Assembly (NCBI GenBank): GCA_046327745.1 | Contig: JAXLXV010000012.1 | Location: forward strand, 124,001-188,000 | DNA length: 64,000 bases | Direction: 5' to 3' | DNA from: JABAQJ01 sp046327745 | GTDB taxonomy: Bacteria > Gemmatimonadota > Gemmatimonadetes > Gemmatimonadales > Gemmatimonadaceae | Shown: piece after piece, positions 1 through 9,064 of the stretch | Numbering within the stretch: position 1 is the stretch's first letter | How the letters are laid out: every line of letters starts with the position of its first letter | Made by a program: the position numbers and the translations under genes | The notes under the pieces: generated by a model | The model's database searches: none | The model's input: only the letters and a program-made list of their open reading frames with translations | What the model was told of the DNA's origin: nothing

Positions 1-765
1 TTCGGCGGCGTGGCCGACGCGCTCGATGGTCGCATCGCCCGGGCCACGCGCACCGGCTCGCGTTTCGGGAGCGAGCTGGACTCTCTGGTAGACGCGATCT
101 CCTTTGGGCTCGCGCCATCCCTCATCATGTTCTTCGCCGTCTTGAATCGCGAAGGATGGGATTGGTTACTCTGCTTCTGGTTCACCGCCTGCGCGGTGAT
201 TCGACTCGCCAGATTCAACGTCGAGCAAGCCGGGCGCGCCAAGACACATTTTCACGGTCTGCCCAGCCCTGCGGCTGGCCTGACCCTGGCCACCTACTAT
301 TGGTTCAGCCAGACGCCGCTCTACAATCAAACCATGATCGGCGACCTGCCGTGGCACGTGATGCTGCGGTACATCATGTTCGGGCTGAGCTTCCTGATGA
401 TCTCGAACGTGTCCTACGCGGCCGTGCCCACGATTGGGTACCGCTCCGTACGCGAGATCCTAGGGTCGCTGCTGGTGCTCGGCACCATCGTCGGCGTGGC
501 GTTCCTCCCCAAAGAGTTCTTCTTCCCCGCCCTCATGGGCTACGTCGTCTACGGCTTGGGCGCCACAGCGTTTCTCGGTCTTCTCGACCGACTCCCGGGT
601 GCCGAGGACGACGGCGAGGACGATCGTCGCCCCTTCGATGAGTCCACGGAAGGCGTGGAGCGTCTTGGTCGACGCCGTAGGCGCAAGCGACGTGGCCGAG
701 CAAAGTTCAGCGTTCATTCCAACCCGACAGCACCAACTACTTCACCCGAGGATGCTTCCGGATGA
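1..765 (+). CDS. pssA: CDP-diacylglycerol--serine O-phosphatidyltransferase (5' truncated by window edge)
   Basis: Condenses CDP-diacylglycerol with serine to make phosphatidylserine, the precursor of phosphatidylethanolamine, in the inner membrane. The CDP-alcohol phosphotransferase signature DGx2ARx8Gx3Dx3D is readable at the left edge (DG-RI-AR ... G-SEL-D-SLV-D), followed by hydrophobic segments typical of this membrane enzyme. The reading frame is open to position 1, so the start lies outside the window; 254 residues are visible. The C-terminus is an unusual hydrophilic, Arg/Lys-rich tail (about residues 205-254). The stop overlaps the purS start as ATGA, so it is co-transcribed with the purine genes. 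Confidence 0.9.
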   Translation, partial: FGGVADALDGRIARATRTGSRFGSELDSLVDAISFGLAPSLIMFFAVLNREGWDWLLCFWFTACAVIRLARFNVEQAGRAKTHFHGLPSPAAGLTLATYYWFSQTPLYNQTMIGDLPWHVMLRYIMFGLSFLMISNVSYAAVPTIGYRSVREILGSLLVLGTIVGVAFLPKEFFFPALMGYVVYGLGATAFLGLLDRLPGAEDDGEDDRRPFDESTEGVERLGRRRRRKRRGRAKFSVHSNPTAPTTSPEDASG

Positions 766-1019
766 CCCGATACCGGATTGCTGTGCATATCGTGCCCCGC
801 CGGGGCGTTCTGGATCCACAAGGCAAGGCCGTGGCCGACGCCCTGCACTCGTTGGGATTCCCCAGCGTGCGCGACGTGCGTGTAGGACGCCACGTGGTGG
901 TGGAATCCGAGGCTGAATCGCAGGACGCCGCGGCCGCGCAGGTGCGAGCGATGTGCGACAAGCTGCTCGCTAACCCCGTCACGGAAGACTTCGAGATCGC
1001 GGAGGTCGCCACCGTATGA
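762..1019 (+). CDS. purS: Phosphoribosylformylglycinamidine synthase subunit PurS
   Basis: Small (85 aa) bridging subunit of the three-part PurS-PurQ-PurL FGAM synthase, which converts FGAR, glutamine and ATP to FGAM in purine synthesis. The sequence has the usual PurS features: an N-terminal strand (YRIAVHIVPRRGVLDPQGKA), the central LGF..V.DVRVG..V segment and a C-terminal 'LANPV.E.F' helix. It overlaps pssA and purQ by 4 nt at both ends (ATGA each time), consistent with translational coupling. Length matches the family, which is about 80-90 aa. Confidence 0.95.
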   Translation: MTRYRIAVHIVPRRGVLDPQGKAVADALHSLGFPSVRDVRVGRHVVVESEAESQDAAAAQVRAMCDKLLANPVTEDFEIAEVATV

Positions 1020-1708
1020 AGTTCGGCATCGTCACGTTCCCGGGATCCAACTGTGATGACGACACGTATGTGGCCATCACCGAGGCGCTAGGCGCGCAGG
1101 CGGTAAGGCTCTGGCACAAGGATCATGACCTGCAGGGCGCCGACATCGTCGTTTTGCCCGGTGGTTTCTCATACGGCGACTACTTGCGCGCGGGAGGAAT
1201 CGCCAGGTTCTCCCCGATCATGCAGGAAGTCGTAGAGCATGCCAAACGCGGCGGAATGGTGCTCGGTATTTGCAACGGGTTCCAGATCCTCTGCGAATCA
1301 CACTTGCTCCCCGGTGCGCTCCTGCGCAACGCGCATCTGCAGTTCGTTCATGATCGCGTGGCCTTGCGAGTGGAGAACGCCGACACCGCATTCACGAACC
1401 AATATCGCGTGGGTCAGATTCTCCATATCCCAGTCGCGCATGGTGACGGGCGGTTCACCATCGACGCCGATGGACTCGCCCGGCTGCAAGACGCCAATCG
1501 CATCCTCTTCCGGTACGTCGACGCCAATGGTCAGTCGACGCCTGCCGCCAGCCCCAACGGCGCCATGGATAACATCGCCGGCATCATCAATGAACGCGGC
1601 AACGTCATGGGCCTGATGCCGCACCCTGAGCGTGTAGTCAACGCGTTGCTGGGTGGCCGCGACGGTCTGGGCGTATTCGAATCCCTTCTGGCGCGGGTGG
1701 CCGTCTGA
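1016..1708 (+). CDS. purQ: Phosphoribosylformylglycinamidine synthase, glutaminase subunit PurQ
   Basis: Class I glutamine amidotransferase subunit (230 aa) that hydrolyses glutamine and passes ammonia to PurL. It starts KFGIVTFPGSNCDDD, has the GG(F)SYGDYLR oxyanion-strand motif, the nucleophile Cys in LGICNGFQ, and the catalytic His/Glu in MPHPER near the C-terminus. This is the stand-alone PurQ found in PurSQL systems, not the fused large PurL of Proteobacteria. Translationally coupled to purS through ATGA. Confidence 0.97.
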   Translation: MKFGIVTFPGSNCDDDTYVAITEALGAQAVRLWHKDHDLQGADIVVLPGGFSYGDYLRAGGIARFSPIMQEVVEHAKRGGMVLGICNGFQILCESHLLPGALLRNAHLQFVHDRVALRVENADTAFTNQYRVGQILHIPVAHGDGRFTIDADGLARLQDANRILFRYVDANGQSTPAASPNGAMDNIAGIINERGNVMGLMPHPERVVNALLGGRDGLGVFESLLARVAV

Positions 1709-1748
1709 ACGGCTGCCCGGCTTTCACTTTTGAATCCCTCGTCACGCA

Positions 1749-2054
1749 ATGACTGACAACAAGCCTTCCCGGAACGAAGACGAATACTTTGTGAAGCTCG
1801 ACGCGGAGCTGATCAAGTCGCAACGCGCCAAGCTGGACTCCGACCGTGCCCGCATGGAGCGCAGTGCGCACTTCATGAAGTGCCCCAAGTGCGGGGCAAA
1901 CTTGGTGGAGACGGACTTTCACCATATGAAGATCGACAAGTGCGACGAGTGCGGAGGTGTGTGGTTGGATCGCGGTGAAATGGAAATGATCGAACACGTT
2001 GACCAGAGTCGCGTTCGCGCCTTCGTTCGCTCACTCTTCGGGCTTAAGTGGTAA
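1749..2054 (+). CDS. Small TFIIB-type zinc-ribbon protein
   Basis: A 101-aa cytosolic protein with a hydrophilic, charged N-terminal half (about residues 1-38) and a C-terminal zinc ribbon: CPKCG, then CDECGG followed by VWLDRGE. This is the zf-TFIIB pattern found in many small bacterial proteins of unknown role. It sits between purQ and purL, 40 nt after purQ, and its TAA stop overlaps the preferred purL ATG (TAATG), so it is part of the purine operon. Function is unknown; the position suggests a role tied to FGAM synthase or simply operon capture. I cannot choose between these from sequence. Confidence 0.8.
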   Translation: MTDNKPSRNEDEYFVKLDAELIKSQRAKLDSDRARMERSAHFMKCPKCGANLVETDFHHMKIDKCDECGGVWLDRGEMEMIEHVDQSRVRAFVRSLFGLKW

Positions 2055-4357
2055 TGGGTGCAACTCCCCGGCCGGGTGATCCGGCCATCACCCCGGCGCT
2101 GGTCGCCGAGCATGGCCTGACGCCTGACGAGTTCGACCGGCTGGTCACGATGCTTGGCCGTACTCCGACCTTTACCGAACTCGGCATCGTGTCTGCGCTG
2201 TGGAGCGAACACTGCTCGTACAAGCATTCGCGCCCAATTCTGCGGACGTTGCCAACCAAGGCCGAGCATGTGTTGCAGGGCCCTGGAGAGAACGCCGGTG
2301 TCATTGGGGTCGGTGACGGGCTGGCGGTGGCGTTTAAGATCGAATCGCACAACCACCCCTCCGCGGTGGAGCCGTATCAGGGTGCCGCAACAGGCGTTGG
2401 TGGAATTCTGCGCGATGTGTTCACCATGGGAGCGCGACCAATTGCCCTGCTGAACTCCCTGCGCTTTGGCTCGCTCGAGCACGCTCGCGTGCGCTACCTG
2501 TTTGCGGGCGTGGTGAAAGGCATTGGCGATTACGGTAACTGCGTGGGCGTGCCCACCGTCGCTGGCGATGTGGTGTTCGATCCGTCGTACGAAGGCAATC
2601 CGCTTGTCAACGCGATGTGCGTGGGCGTGATGAAGGTGGAGGAACTGATCACCGCCAAGGCCGAAGGCGTGGGAAACCCCATCATGGCCGTCGGAGCGCG
2701 CACCGGGCGAGACGGGATCCACGGCGCATCGTTCGCGTCTGAAGACCTCTCGCATGAGAGCGACGCAAAGCGTCCACGCGTTCAGGTCGGAGACCCGTTT
2801 ACCGAGAAGCTGTTACTCGAGGCGTCGTTGGAGCTGATTCGGTCCGGGCATATCGTGGCCATTCAGGACATGGGAGCCGCTGGCCTGACGAGTTCGTCCG
2901 CCGAGATGGCGGCGCGCGGTGATGTAGGCGTCACCATCGACGTGGCAAAGATGCCAGTCCGCGAAGAAGGGATGACGCCCTACGAAATTCTCCTGAGCGA
3001 GTCGCAGGAGCGCATGTTGGTCGTCGCCCACAAAGGTCACGAGCGCTTCGTTCGTGACATCTTGTCCAAGTGGGATCTCAGCGCCGAAGTCATTGGTCAG
3101 GTGATCGCCGAGCCCGTGTACCGGGTGACGGAAGGCGACCACGTGGTGGCCGAGTTCCCGGGATCGCGGCTGGTGACCGACTGTCCGGTTTACTCGCCAG
3201 AAGCGCGTGAATCAGATGACGTGCGACGGTTGCGGGACATGGACGTCCATCAGGTGGCCGAACGTCCCGAGGAAGCGGATCCGATGTGGACGCTGCGCAC
3301 GCTCCTCGCCGCGCCGACCATCGCCAACAAGCGCTGGGTGTACCGTCAGTACGACCAGTCAGTCCGCCATGCAACGATCGTTGGCCCAGGCCCGTCGGAC
3401 GCGGCCGTCATCCACTTGCACGGCACTCGCAAGGCACTGGCGCTCAAGACGGACTGTAACGGTCGCTACGTGTTCCTGAATCCGCGTGTCGGAGGGCGCA
3501 TTGCGGTAGCAGAAGCGGCCCGCAACGTGGCGTGTGCTGGAGCCCGACCCATGGCCATTACGAACTGTCTGAACTTCGGGAACCCGAAGCGCCCCGAAGT
3601 GTTCTTTCAATTCCGCGAAGGCGTTGGCGGAATGGGGGATGCGTGCTCAGCGTTAGGCACGCCAGTGACTGGTGGCAACGTCTCGTTCTACAACGAGAGT
3701 CCGGCGGGAGCGGTGCATCCCACGCCAATGATCGGCATGGTCGGATTGGTTGACGACGTGGATCACGTCACGCGTGCTTTCTTCCGTACCAGCGGCGAGG
3801 CGATCGTGCTGTTGGGTGAGCCGACGTCCGAGCTTGGAGCCTCGGAGTACTTCGCGCACATCCATGGTCTCACCGCCGGCGCACCGCCTGCATGCGACCT
3901 GGCGGCCGAGCGACGATTGCTCGATGCACTGCACGAAGCGATCACGGCGGGCGAAGTGCGCTCGGCGCACGACTGCTCCGATGGTGGACTGGCGGTGGCC
4001 ATCGCTGAATGCTGCATGATGGTGCGCGAATCGCCGGTCGGTGCTGAAGTGGACCTATCGCCGTGGAGTTCCCTGCCGCTCCGGGCCTTGCTCTTTGGTG
4101 AGGCACAGGGACGCGTCGTCCTGTCGACGGGGAACGCGGAGCGTGTTCTTGCCATTGCCCGACGTCACGGCGTACCGGCGATGGTGATTGGACGTGTGCA
4201 GTCGGCCGGCGACGGATTACGCCTGCGGGTCGGGGCGTTCGTGGCGCATAGTGACATCGCCTCCCTCTCCGACGCCTATCACGAGTCGATTCCGCGGATC
4301 ATGACACGCGTGGCATCGGCGACCATGGACGACGAACTTCTCCCTGCTGGAGCCTAA
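2054..4357 (+). CDS. purL: Phosphoribosylformylglycinamidine synthase, synthetase subunit PurL
   Basis: ATP-dependent amidotransferase subunit of FGAM synthase (767 aa, the small PurL type). Recognisable blocks are SALWSEHCSYKHS near the N-terminus, ESHNHPSAVEPYQGAATGVGG (ATP/substrate site), NCLNFGNP and GGNVSFYNES in the second half, and HDCSDGGLAVA near the C-terminus. I prefer ATG 2054, which overlaps the upstream stop as TAATG, over the in-frame GTG at 2048. The TAA stop lies inside a GCCTAACG motif at 4352-4359. Confidence 0.97.
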   Translation: MGATPRPGDPAITPALVAEHGLTPDEFDRLVTMLGRTPTFTELGIVSALWSEHCSYKHSRPILRTLPTKAEHVLQGPGENAGVIGVGDGLAVAFKIESHNHPSAVEPYQGAATGVGGILRDVFTMGARPIALLNSLRFGSLEHARVRYLFAGVVKGIGDYGNCVGVPTVAGDVVFDPSYEGNPLVNAMCVGVMKVEELITAKAEGVGNPIMAVGARTGRDGIHGASFASEDLSHESDAKRPRVQVGDPFTEKLLLEASLELIRSGHIVAIQDMGAAGLTSSSAEMAARGDVGVTIDVAKMPVREEGMTPYEILLSESQERMLVVAHKGHERFVRDILSKWDLSAEVIGQVIAEPVYRVTEGDHVVAEFPGSRLVTDCPVYSPEARESDDVRRLRDMDVHQVAERPEEADPMWTLRTLLAAPTIANKRWVYRQYDQSVRHATIVGPGPSDAAVIHLHGTRKALALKTDCNGRYVFLNPRVGGRIAVAEAARNVACAGARPMAITNCLNFGNPKRPEVFFQFREGVGGMGDACSALGTPVTGGNVSFYNESPAGAVHPTPMIGMVGLVDDVDHVTRAFFRTSGEAIVLLGEPTSELGASEYFAHIHGLTAGAPPACDLAAERRLLDALHEAITAGEVRSAHDCSDGGLAVAIAECCMMVRESPVGAEVDLSPWSSLPLRALLFGEAQGRVVLSTGNAERVLAIARRHGVPAMVIGRVQSAGDGLRLRVGAFVAHSDIASLSDAYHESIPRIMTRVASATMDDELLPAGA

Positions 4358-4360
4358 CGT

Positions 4361-5749
4361 ATGTGTGGCATTTTTGGGGTGTATGGGCACGAACACGCGG
4401 CCGAGCTCGTGCACCTCGGGCTGTATTCTCTACAGCATCGTGGTCAGGAATCCGCTGGTATTGTCGCGGTGGATGAGGAACAGGGCGCGCACTCAGTTCG
4501 GAAGATGGGGCTTGTCTCCGAAGGGCTTACCGAAGGTGAGTTGCACCTGCTGACGGGCCAACTGGCGATTGGACATACCCGGTACAGCACGGCCGGCAGC
4601 TCCAGCATCGACAACGCGCAGCCGTCGCTGGCGCGCTTCAAGGGCGGGCACATCGCGCTCGCACACAACGGCAATCTCACCAACGCCACAGAAATTCGCC
4701 GTGAGCTCGAAGATCAGGGGTCCATCTTCAATTCCACGATGGACTCCGAGGTGATCGTGCACCGCTTGGCCAAGGCGTCGGCACGCGCGCCGGAGGAGAA
4801 GCTCGCCCAGGCCCTGCTGGGCGTAGAAGGCGCTTATTCCTTGCTCGTTGTAATCGGCGACACCCTGCTGGCGGCCCGCGACCCGCGGGGATGGCGACCC
4901 CTCGTCATTGGTCGTCTTGGCGAAGCGTACATTGTCGCGAGTGAGACCTGCGCCATCGACATCTGCGGGGCTACCCTGGTCCGCGAAGTTGAACCTGGCG
5001 AGATCGTCAGTCTGGACCACCGCGGCATGCGGTCGCTCATGGCCCTGCCCCGCGCGGAGCTCAAGCGCTGCGTGTTTGAACACGTCTACTTCGCGCGCCC
5101 CGACAGTTATGTGTTTGGGGGATCCGTTGACCGTGCGCGGCGAGCCCTCGGCCGGCGGTTGGCCATCGAACAGCCAGCGCTTGGTGCGGATCTCGTCTTC
5201 GCCGTGCCCGACTCGTCCAACTCGGCGGCGCTCGGATTCGCTGAAAAATCCGGCTTGCCACTGGAGCTGGCGCTCATTCGGAACCACTACATCGGCCGCA
5301 CATTCATTCAGCCAACACAGGGCGACCGGGACGCGAAAGTGAAGGTGAAATACAACCCGGTGCGTGAGGTGCTCGCCGGCCGGAGCGTTGTCATGGTCGA
5401 CGACTCCATCGTTCGAGGAACGACCACCAAGGGACTGGTGGCCTTGGTGCGTGGCGCCGGGGCTCGTGAGGTCCATATGCGAGTTTCCTCTCCCCCCATC
5501 AAATGGCCGTGCTTCTACGGCATAGACACCCCCCGGCGCGAGGAACTCATTGCGTCGAGCCACACGATTGAGGAGATCGCGAAACAGATCGGTGTCGATT
5601 CCCTCGGCTATCTGTCACTACAGGGGATGCTTGGTGCCGTGCCGGGAGGCCCGCACGGTTTTTGCCATGCATGCTTCTCCGGCGATTACCCCACGGCGCC
5701 GCCGTCCGATACCGATAAGTTGAGGTTTGCCGTCGGCGCCACGGCGTAG
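4361..5749 (+). CDS. purF: Amidophosphoribosyltransferase (Fe-S type)
   Basis: First committed purine step: PRPP plus glutamine to phosphoribosylamine. The N-terminal glutaminase begins MCGIFG with catalytic Cys2, and the PRPP loop reads VVMVDDSIVRGTT. Cysteines at about 237, 384, 435 and 438 match the four 4Fe-4S ligands known from the Bacillus enzyme. However, a TAA lies in frame two codons before the ATG, so no cleavable propeptide is possible here. GGAG sits 8 nt before the start. It follows purL by 3 nt, so it is in the same operon. 462 aa, normal length. Confidence 0.97.
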   Translation: MCGIFGVYGHEHAAELVHLGLYSLQHRGQESAGIVAVDEEQGAHSVRKMGLVSEGLTEGELHLLTGQLAIGHTRYSTAGSSSIDNAQPSLARFKGGHIALAHNGNLTNATEIRRELEDQGSIFNSTMDSEVIVHRLAKASARAPEEKLAQALLGVEGAYSLLVVIGDTLLAARDPRGWRPLVIGRLGEAYIVASETCAIDICGATLVREVEPGEIVSLDHRGMRSLMALPRAELKRCVFEHVYFARPDSYVFGGSVDRARRALGRRLAIEQPALGADLVFAVPDSSNSAALGFAEKSGLPLELALIRNHYIGRTFIQPTQGDRDAKVKVKYNPVREVLAGRSVVMVDDSIVRGTTTKGLVALVRGAGAREVHMRVSSPPIKWPCFYGIDTPRREELIASSHTIEEIAKQIGVDSLGYLSLQGMLGAVPGGPHGFCHACFSGDYPTAPPSDTDKLRFAVGATA

Positions 5750-5789
5750 CCCCATTCCGCTCTCTCGACCCTCCTTTTCCGTAAGGCAC

Positions 5790-8453
5790 ATGTCCCAATC
5801 CGTCTATTTCTTTGGCAATGGCAAGGCTGACGGCACGCGGGACATGAAAGCCGTTCTTGGAGGAAAGGGCGCGAACTTAGCAGAGATGGTGAATCTGGGA
5901 ATTCCCGTTCCGCCGGGGTTCACCATCGCCTGCGATGTGTGCATTTCGTACTTGAAGGATGGCCAGATCGCCGACGCGCTCAGGACTGAGGTCGACGCCA
6001 ACCTCAAGCGGCTAGAGGACGCCGCGCAGCGGAGTTTCGGGGATCCGCGCCGTCCCTTGCTCGTCTCCGTGCGAAGCGGCGGTCCCGTTTCCATGCCTGG
6101 CATGATGGAAACCATCCTGAACCTCGGCCTGAACGACCGCACGGTTCTCGGATTGGCGCAGGAGAGCGGCAACCCGAGGTTCGCGTACGACTCCTATCGG
6201 CGTTTCCTGCAGATGTACGGGGACGTCGTGTTGAACGTGCCGGCGAGCGCCTTCGAGCACTTGCTGTCCGCCAAGCGGATGACAGCGGGGGCGCGCACGG
6301 ATGCCGAACTCGATGAAACGTCGCTCCGCAACTTGGTGGAGGAATACAAGGCGCTCGTCCGCAATCGCACCGGCCACGATTTCCCCATGGATCCGCATGA
6401 ACAGCTATGGGGAGCCGTGGAAGCCGTGTGGAAGTCGTGGATGCTGAAGAAGGCCGTGGACTACCGGCGTGTGAATGCGATCTCCGAGACGTTAGGCACG
6501 GCGGTCAACATCGTGGCGATGGTCTTCGGGAACATGGGCGAAGACTCCGGAACGGGTGTGGCCTTTACACGAAACCCGTCGACTGGGGAACGCGCGTTCT
6601 ACGGTGAGTTCCTGGTGAATGCCCAGGGCGAAGACGTGGTGGCTGGCATCCGTACGCCGCTGGAAATCGCCGAGATGGCGCAGCGACTGCCGGCCGCCTA
6701 CGCTGAGCTGCTCAAGGTCCAGGACCTTCTGGAGCGCCACTTTCGCGAGATGCAGGATCTGGAGTTCACGGTCGAACGCGGCACGTTGTACCTGCTACAG
6801 ACCCGTACGGGAAAGCGAACGGCCGCGGCGGCCATTCGGATCGCGCGGGACATGGTGGCCGAGGGGCTGATCAGTTCATCCGAAGCGGTCAACCGCGTCA
6901 ATCCGTCGCAGCTGGACCAGCTCCTTCACCCCGTGATCGATCCCGGCGCCCGCGCGATTCCCATGGCAACCGGACTGCCGGCATCACCGGGCGCTGCCAG
7001 CGGCATTGCCGTATTTGATCCCGACGTGGCCGAGCAGCACGGCGCACGTGGTGAAGCGGTGATCCTGGTTCGTGAGGAAACGACGCCCGAAGACTTCCAC
7101 GGCATGGTGGCGGCACGCGCGGTCCTCACGACGCGAGGGGGCATGACCAGCCATGCGGCCGTGGTGGCGCGCGGGATGGGAAAATGCGCTGTGGTGGGCT
7201 GTCGAGACGTGGTCGTGGACAACCAGAAGCGGCAGTTTACGGTTGGTGAGCGCGTTGTGAATGAGGGTGACTGGATCACGCTGGACGGCGCGAGCGGACG
7301 GGTCTTTGCCGGCGACCTGCCAACCATTCCCAGTGAAGTCGTTCGAGTGACCGCCGGTCAGCTGCAACCCTCGCAGGCCCCCGTCTACCAGTCGTTCTCG
7401 TCCCTCCTCGGTTGGGCTGACGAATGCCGGCGTTTGAAGGTCCGCGCCAACGCCGACACGCCGAAGGATGCGCGCGCCGCCCGTGGATTCGGCGCCGAGG
7501 GGATCGGATTGTGCCGCACGGAGCACATGTTCTTTGAAGGCGATCGCATTCACGCCATGCGCGAGATGATCGTGGCGCGTGACGAAGGCGGGCGCCGTCG
7601 CGCACTCGCGCGGTTGCAGCCGATGCAGCGCGCCGACTTCGAAGCGATCTTCGAGGCGATGGACGGCTATCCCGTCAACATCCGTCTGTTGGATCCGCCG
7701 CTGCACGAGTTCTTGCCGCACGGTGGCGAGGAGAGCAAGCTGCTCGCGCGCCAGCTCCGACTCACGCGGCACGAGCTCAATCGCATTGTGGAATCACTGC
7801 GAGAGTCCAACCCCATGCTGGGCCATCGCGGGTGCCGGCTGGGAATCACGTATCCCGAAATCACCGAGATGCAGGGCCGCGCCATCTTCGAGGCGGCGGT
7901 GCGCGCGAAGCGTCGGAACATCGACGTTCACGTGGAGATCATGGTCCCGCTGGTTGCGACGCATAAAGAGTTCGAGCATCAGCGAAACATCTTGGAGGAA
8001 TGTCATCGGCAGATCGCCGCGGCGATGGGCTACGACATCTCGTATCAGATCGGAACCATGATCGAACTACCGCGGGCTGCCCTCACGGCGGGTGAGATCG
8101 CGAAGGAAGCGGAGTTCTTCTCTTTCGGGACGAACGACCTTACGCAAACCACCTTGGGTTTAAGCCGTGACGACGCCGGTCGCTTCTTGCCGAACTACGT
8201 GGAGCGCGGGTTGCTTCCCGAGGATCCGTTCCAGGTGCTCGATGTCGCCGGCGTGGGAAAGCTCATCGCGATGGCCGTGAAGGATGGCCGCTCTGTTCGG
8301 CCGGGTCTCAAGACCGGCATCTGTGGCGAGCATGGGGGCGACCCTCGTTCGATAGCGTTCTGCCACGCTACGGGTCTGGATTACGTGTCCTGCAGCCCGT
8401 TCCGCGTTCCGATTGCGAGGCTGGCCGCGGGACAGGCCGCATTGGCGTCTTAG
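5790..8453 (+). CDS. ppdK: Pyruvate, phosphate dikinase
   Basis: Interconverts pyruvate, ATP and Pi with PEP, AMP and PPi through a phospho-histidine. Order of domains: N-terminal nucleotide-binding domain (VYFFGNGKADG, VSVRSGGPVSMPGMM), central swivelling domain with the phosphorylated His in GGMTSHAAVVARG, and C-terminal PEP/pyruvate barrel (ending ICGEHGGDP). 887 aa from ATG 5790, matching the family at about 880. A frame extension to 5727 exists but lacks homologous character, and AAGG precedes 5790. It lies 40 nt after purF and may be co-transcribed with the pur genes. Confidence 0.96.
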   Translation: MSQSVYFFGNGKADGTRDMKAVLGGKGANLAEMVNLGIPVPPGFTIACDVCISYLKDGQIADALRTEVDANLKRLEDAAQRSFGDPRRPLLVSVRSGGPVSMPGMMETILNLGLNDRTVLGLAQESGNPRFAYDSYRRFLQMYGDVVLNVPASAFEHLLSAKRMTAGARTDAELDETSLRNLVEEYKALVRNRTGHDFPMDPHEQLWGAVEAVWKSWMLKKAVDYRRVNAISETLGTAVNIVAMVFGNMGEDSGTGVAFTRNPSTGERAFYGEFLVNAQGEDVVAGIRTPLEIAEMAQRLPAAYAELLKVQDLLERHFREMQDLEFTVERGTLYLLQTRTGKRTAAAAIRIARDMVAEGLISSSEAVNRVNPSQLDQLLHPVIDPGARAIPMATGLPASPGAASGIAVFDPDVAEQHGARGEAVILVREETTPEDFHGMVAARAVLTTRGGMTSHAAVVARGMGKCAVVGCRDVVVDNQKRQFTVGERVVNEGDWITLDGASGRVFAGDLPTIPSEVVRVTAGQLQPSQAPVYQSFSSLLGWADECRRLKVRANADTPKDARAARGFGAEGIGLCRTEHMFFEGDRIHAMREMIVARDEGGRRRALARLQPMQRADFEAIFEAMDGYPVNIRLLDPPLHEFLPHGGEESKLLARQLRLTRHELNRIVESLRESNPMLGHRGCRLGITYPEITEMQGRAIFEAAVRAKRRNIDVHVEIMVPLVATHKEFEHQRNILEECHRQIAAAMGYDISYQIGTMIELPRAALTAGEIAKEAEFFSFGTNDLTQTTLGLSRDDAGRFLPNYVERGLLPEDPFQVLDVAGVGKLIAMAVKDGRSVRPGLKTGICGEHGGDPRSIAFCHATGLDYVSCSPFRVPIARLAAGQAALAS

Positions 8454-8619
8454 TTCAGGCCGGCTCAGGTCGAAGGTGCAATTCGCACTTGTCGAGTGAG
8501 GCTGGGCGGACCTTAGGTGAGCACCGGCGAAATCGAGCCCATGGTGCTAGATCCCTTCTCAGCCCAACACAGGCACTCAATTCCGACTGGCCAGTGGTGG
8601 CGTCGCGCGTGGACCGCAG

Positions 8620-8661
8620 AAAACGCAGAGCGCCCGTTGGACTGTGTCCGTCGGACGCTCT
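8620..8661 (-). terminator. Intrinsic terminator of tmRNA
   Basis: On the minus strand AGAGCGTCCG (8661-8652) pairs with CGGGCGCTCT (8636-8627). This is a 10-bp stem with one G-T wobble and a 15-nt loop, followed shortly by TTTT (8623-8620). It begins 6 nt past the tmRNA 3' end. Confidence 0.65.
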
Positions 8662-8667
8662 GAGAAG

Positions 8668-9021
8668 TGGAGGCGCGGGGATTTGAACCCCGGTCCGAGA
8701 TAAGATCCACCACAGCCACTACGTGCGTAGCTCGCCGATTAAGGTCTCCGAAAACTGGCCAGCGAGCGGCCCATTTCCGAACAAGCCTTCGAAATTTTCG
8801 CCGAGCGCATGAAGGCGCTACGCCCAGCTATCCCGATATTGCGATACTCATGAAGCCGCCTCGGGCGGGCTTCCTCATGAGCAAGGCGCATAACGCGGAG
8901 CGTTACGCAGCCAGGGCCAATTCAGTGTTGGCAGTTATGATTTCCAAGGTGTTTAACCAGGGCCAAGGACCTGGGCACGCAGCCACAGTTTCACCGACCC
9001 CGTCGAAACCAGGTCGCCCCC
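8668..9021 (-). ncRNA. ssrA: Transfer-messenger RNA (tmRNA)
   Basis: Rescues stalled ribosomes and tags incomplete proteins. Seen in sequence: the 5' end carries GGGGGCG followed by the conserved GGTTTCGACGGGG. The 3' end has the T-arm CGGGGTTCAAATCCCCG and the acceptor strand CGCCTCC-A, which pairs with the 5' GGGGGCG. The CCA is not encoded (ACT follows). The tag frame at 8932-8903 reads GCC AAC ACT GAA TTG GCC CTG GCT GCG TAA, giving ANTELALAA. One-piece type of about 354 nt. A terminator follows and a promoter precedes it. Confidence 0.95.
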
Positions 9022-9035
9022 GTGACAACGGAGTG

Positions 9036-9064
9036 AAGTTAGTGGCACCGCAGCAGGAGTTCAA
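9036..9064 (-). promoter_or_regulatory. Putative ssrA promoter
   Basis: Minus strand TTGAAC (9064-9059), 17-nt spacer, TAACTT (9041-9036). The -10 ends 14 nt before the mature tmRNA 5' end, leaving room for a short 5' leader removed by RNase P. The pattern matches the other promoters proposed in this window. Confidence 0.5.

Noticed and set aside
1919..2755. Minus-strand frame of 278 codons
   Set aside because: Antisense to the zinc-ribbon gene and purL; composition matches antisense of coding DNA.
4493..5563. Minus-strand open frame of 356 codons
   Set aside because: Lies fully inside purF, whose protein is well conserved; no domain in the antisense product.
8470..8510. Short inverted repeat after ppdK as its terminator
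   Set aside because: Only about six pairs with a wobble and no U-run, so the support is too thin.
8668..8710. Looks like the T-arm and acceptor of an ordinary tRNA on the minus strand
   Set aside because: No anticodon arm lies at tRNA distance; the matching 5' half is 300 nt away with the tmRNA GGTTTCGACGGGG block.
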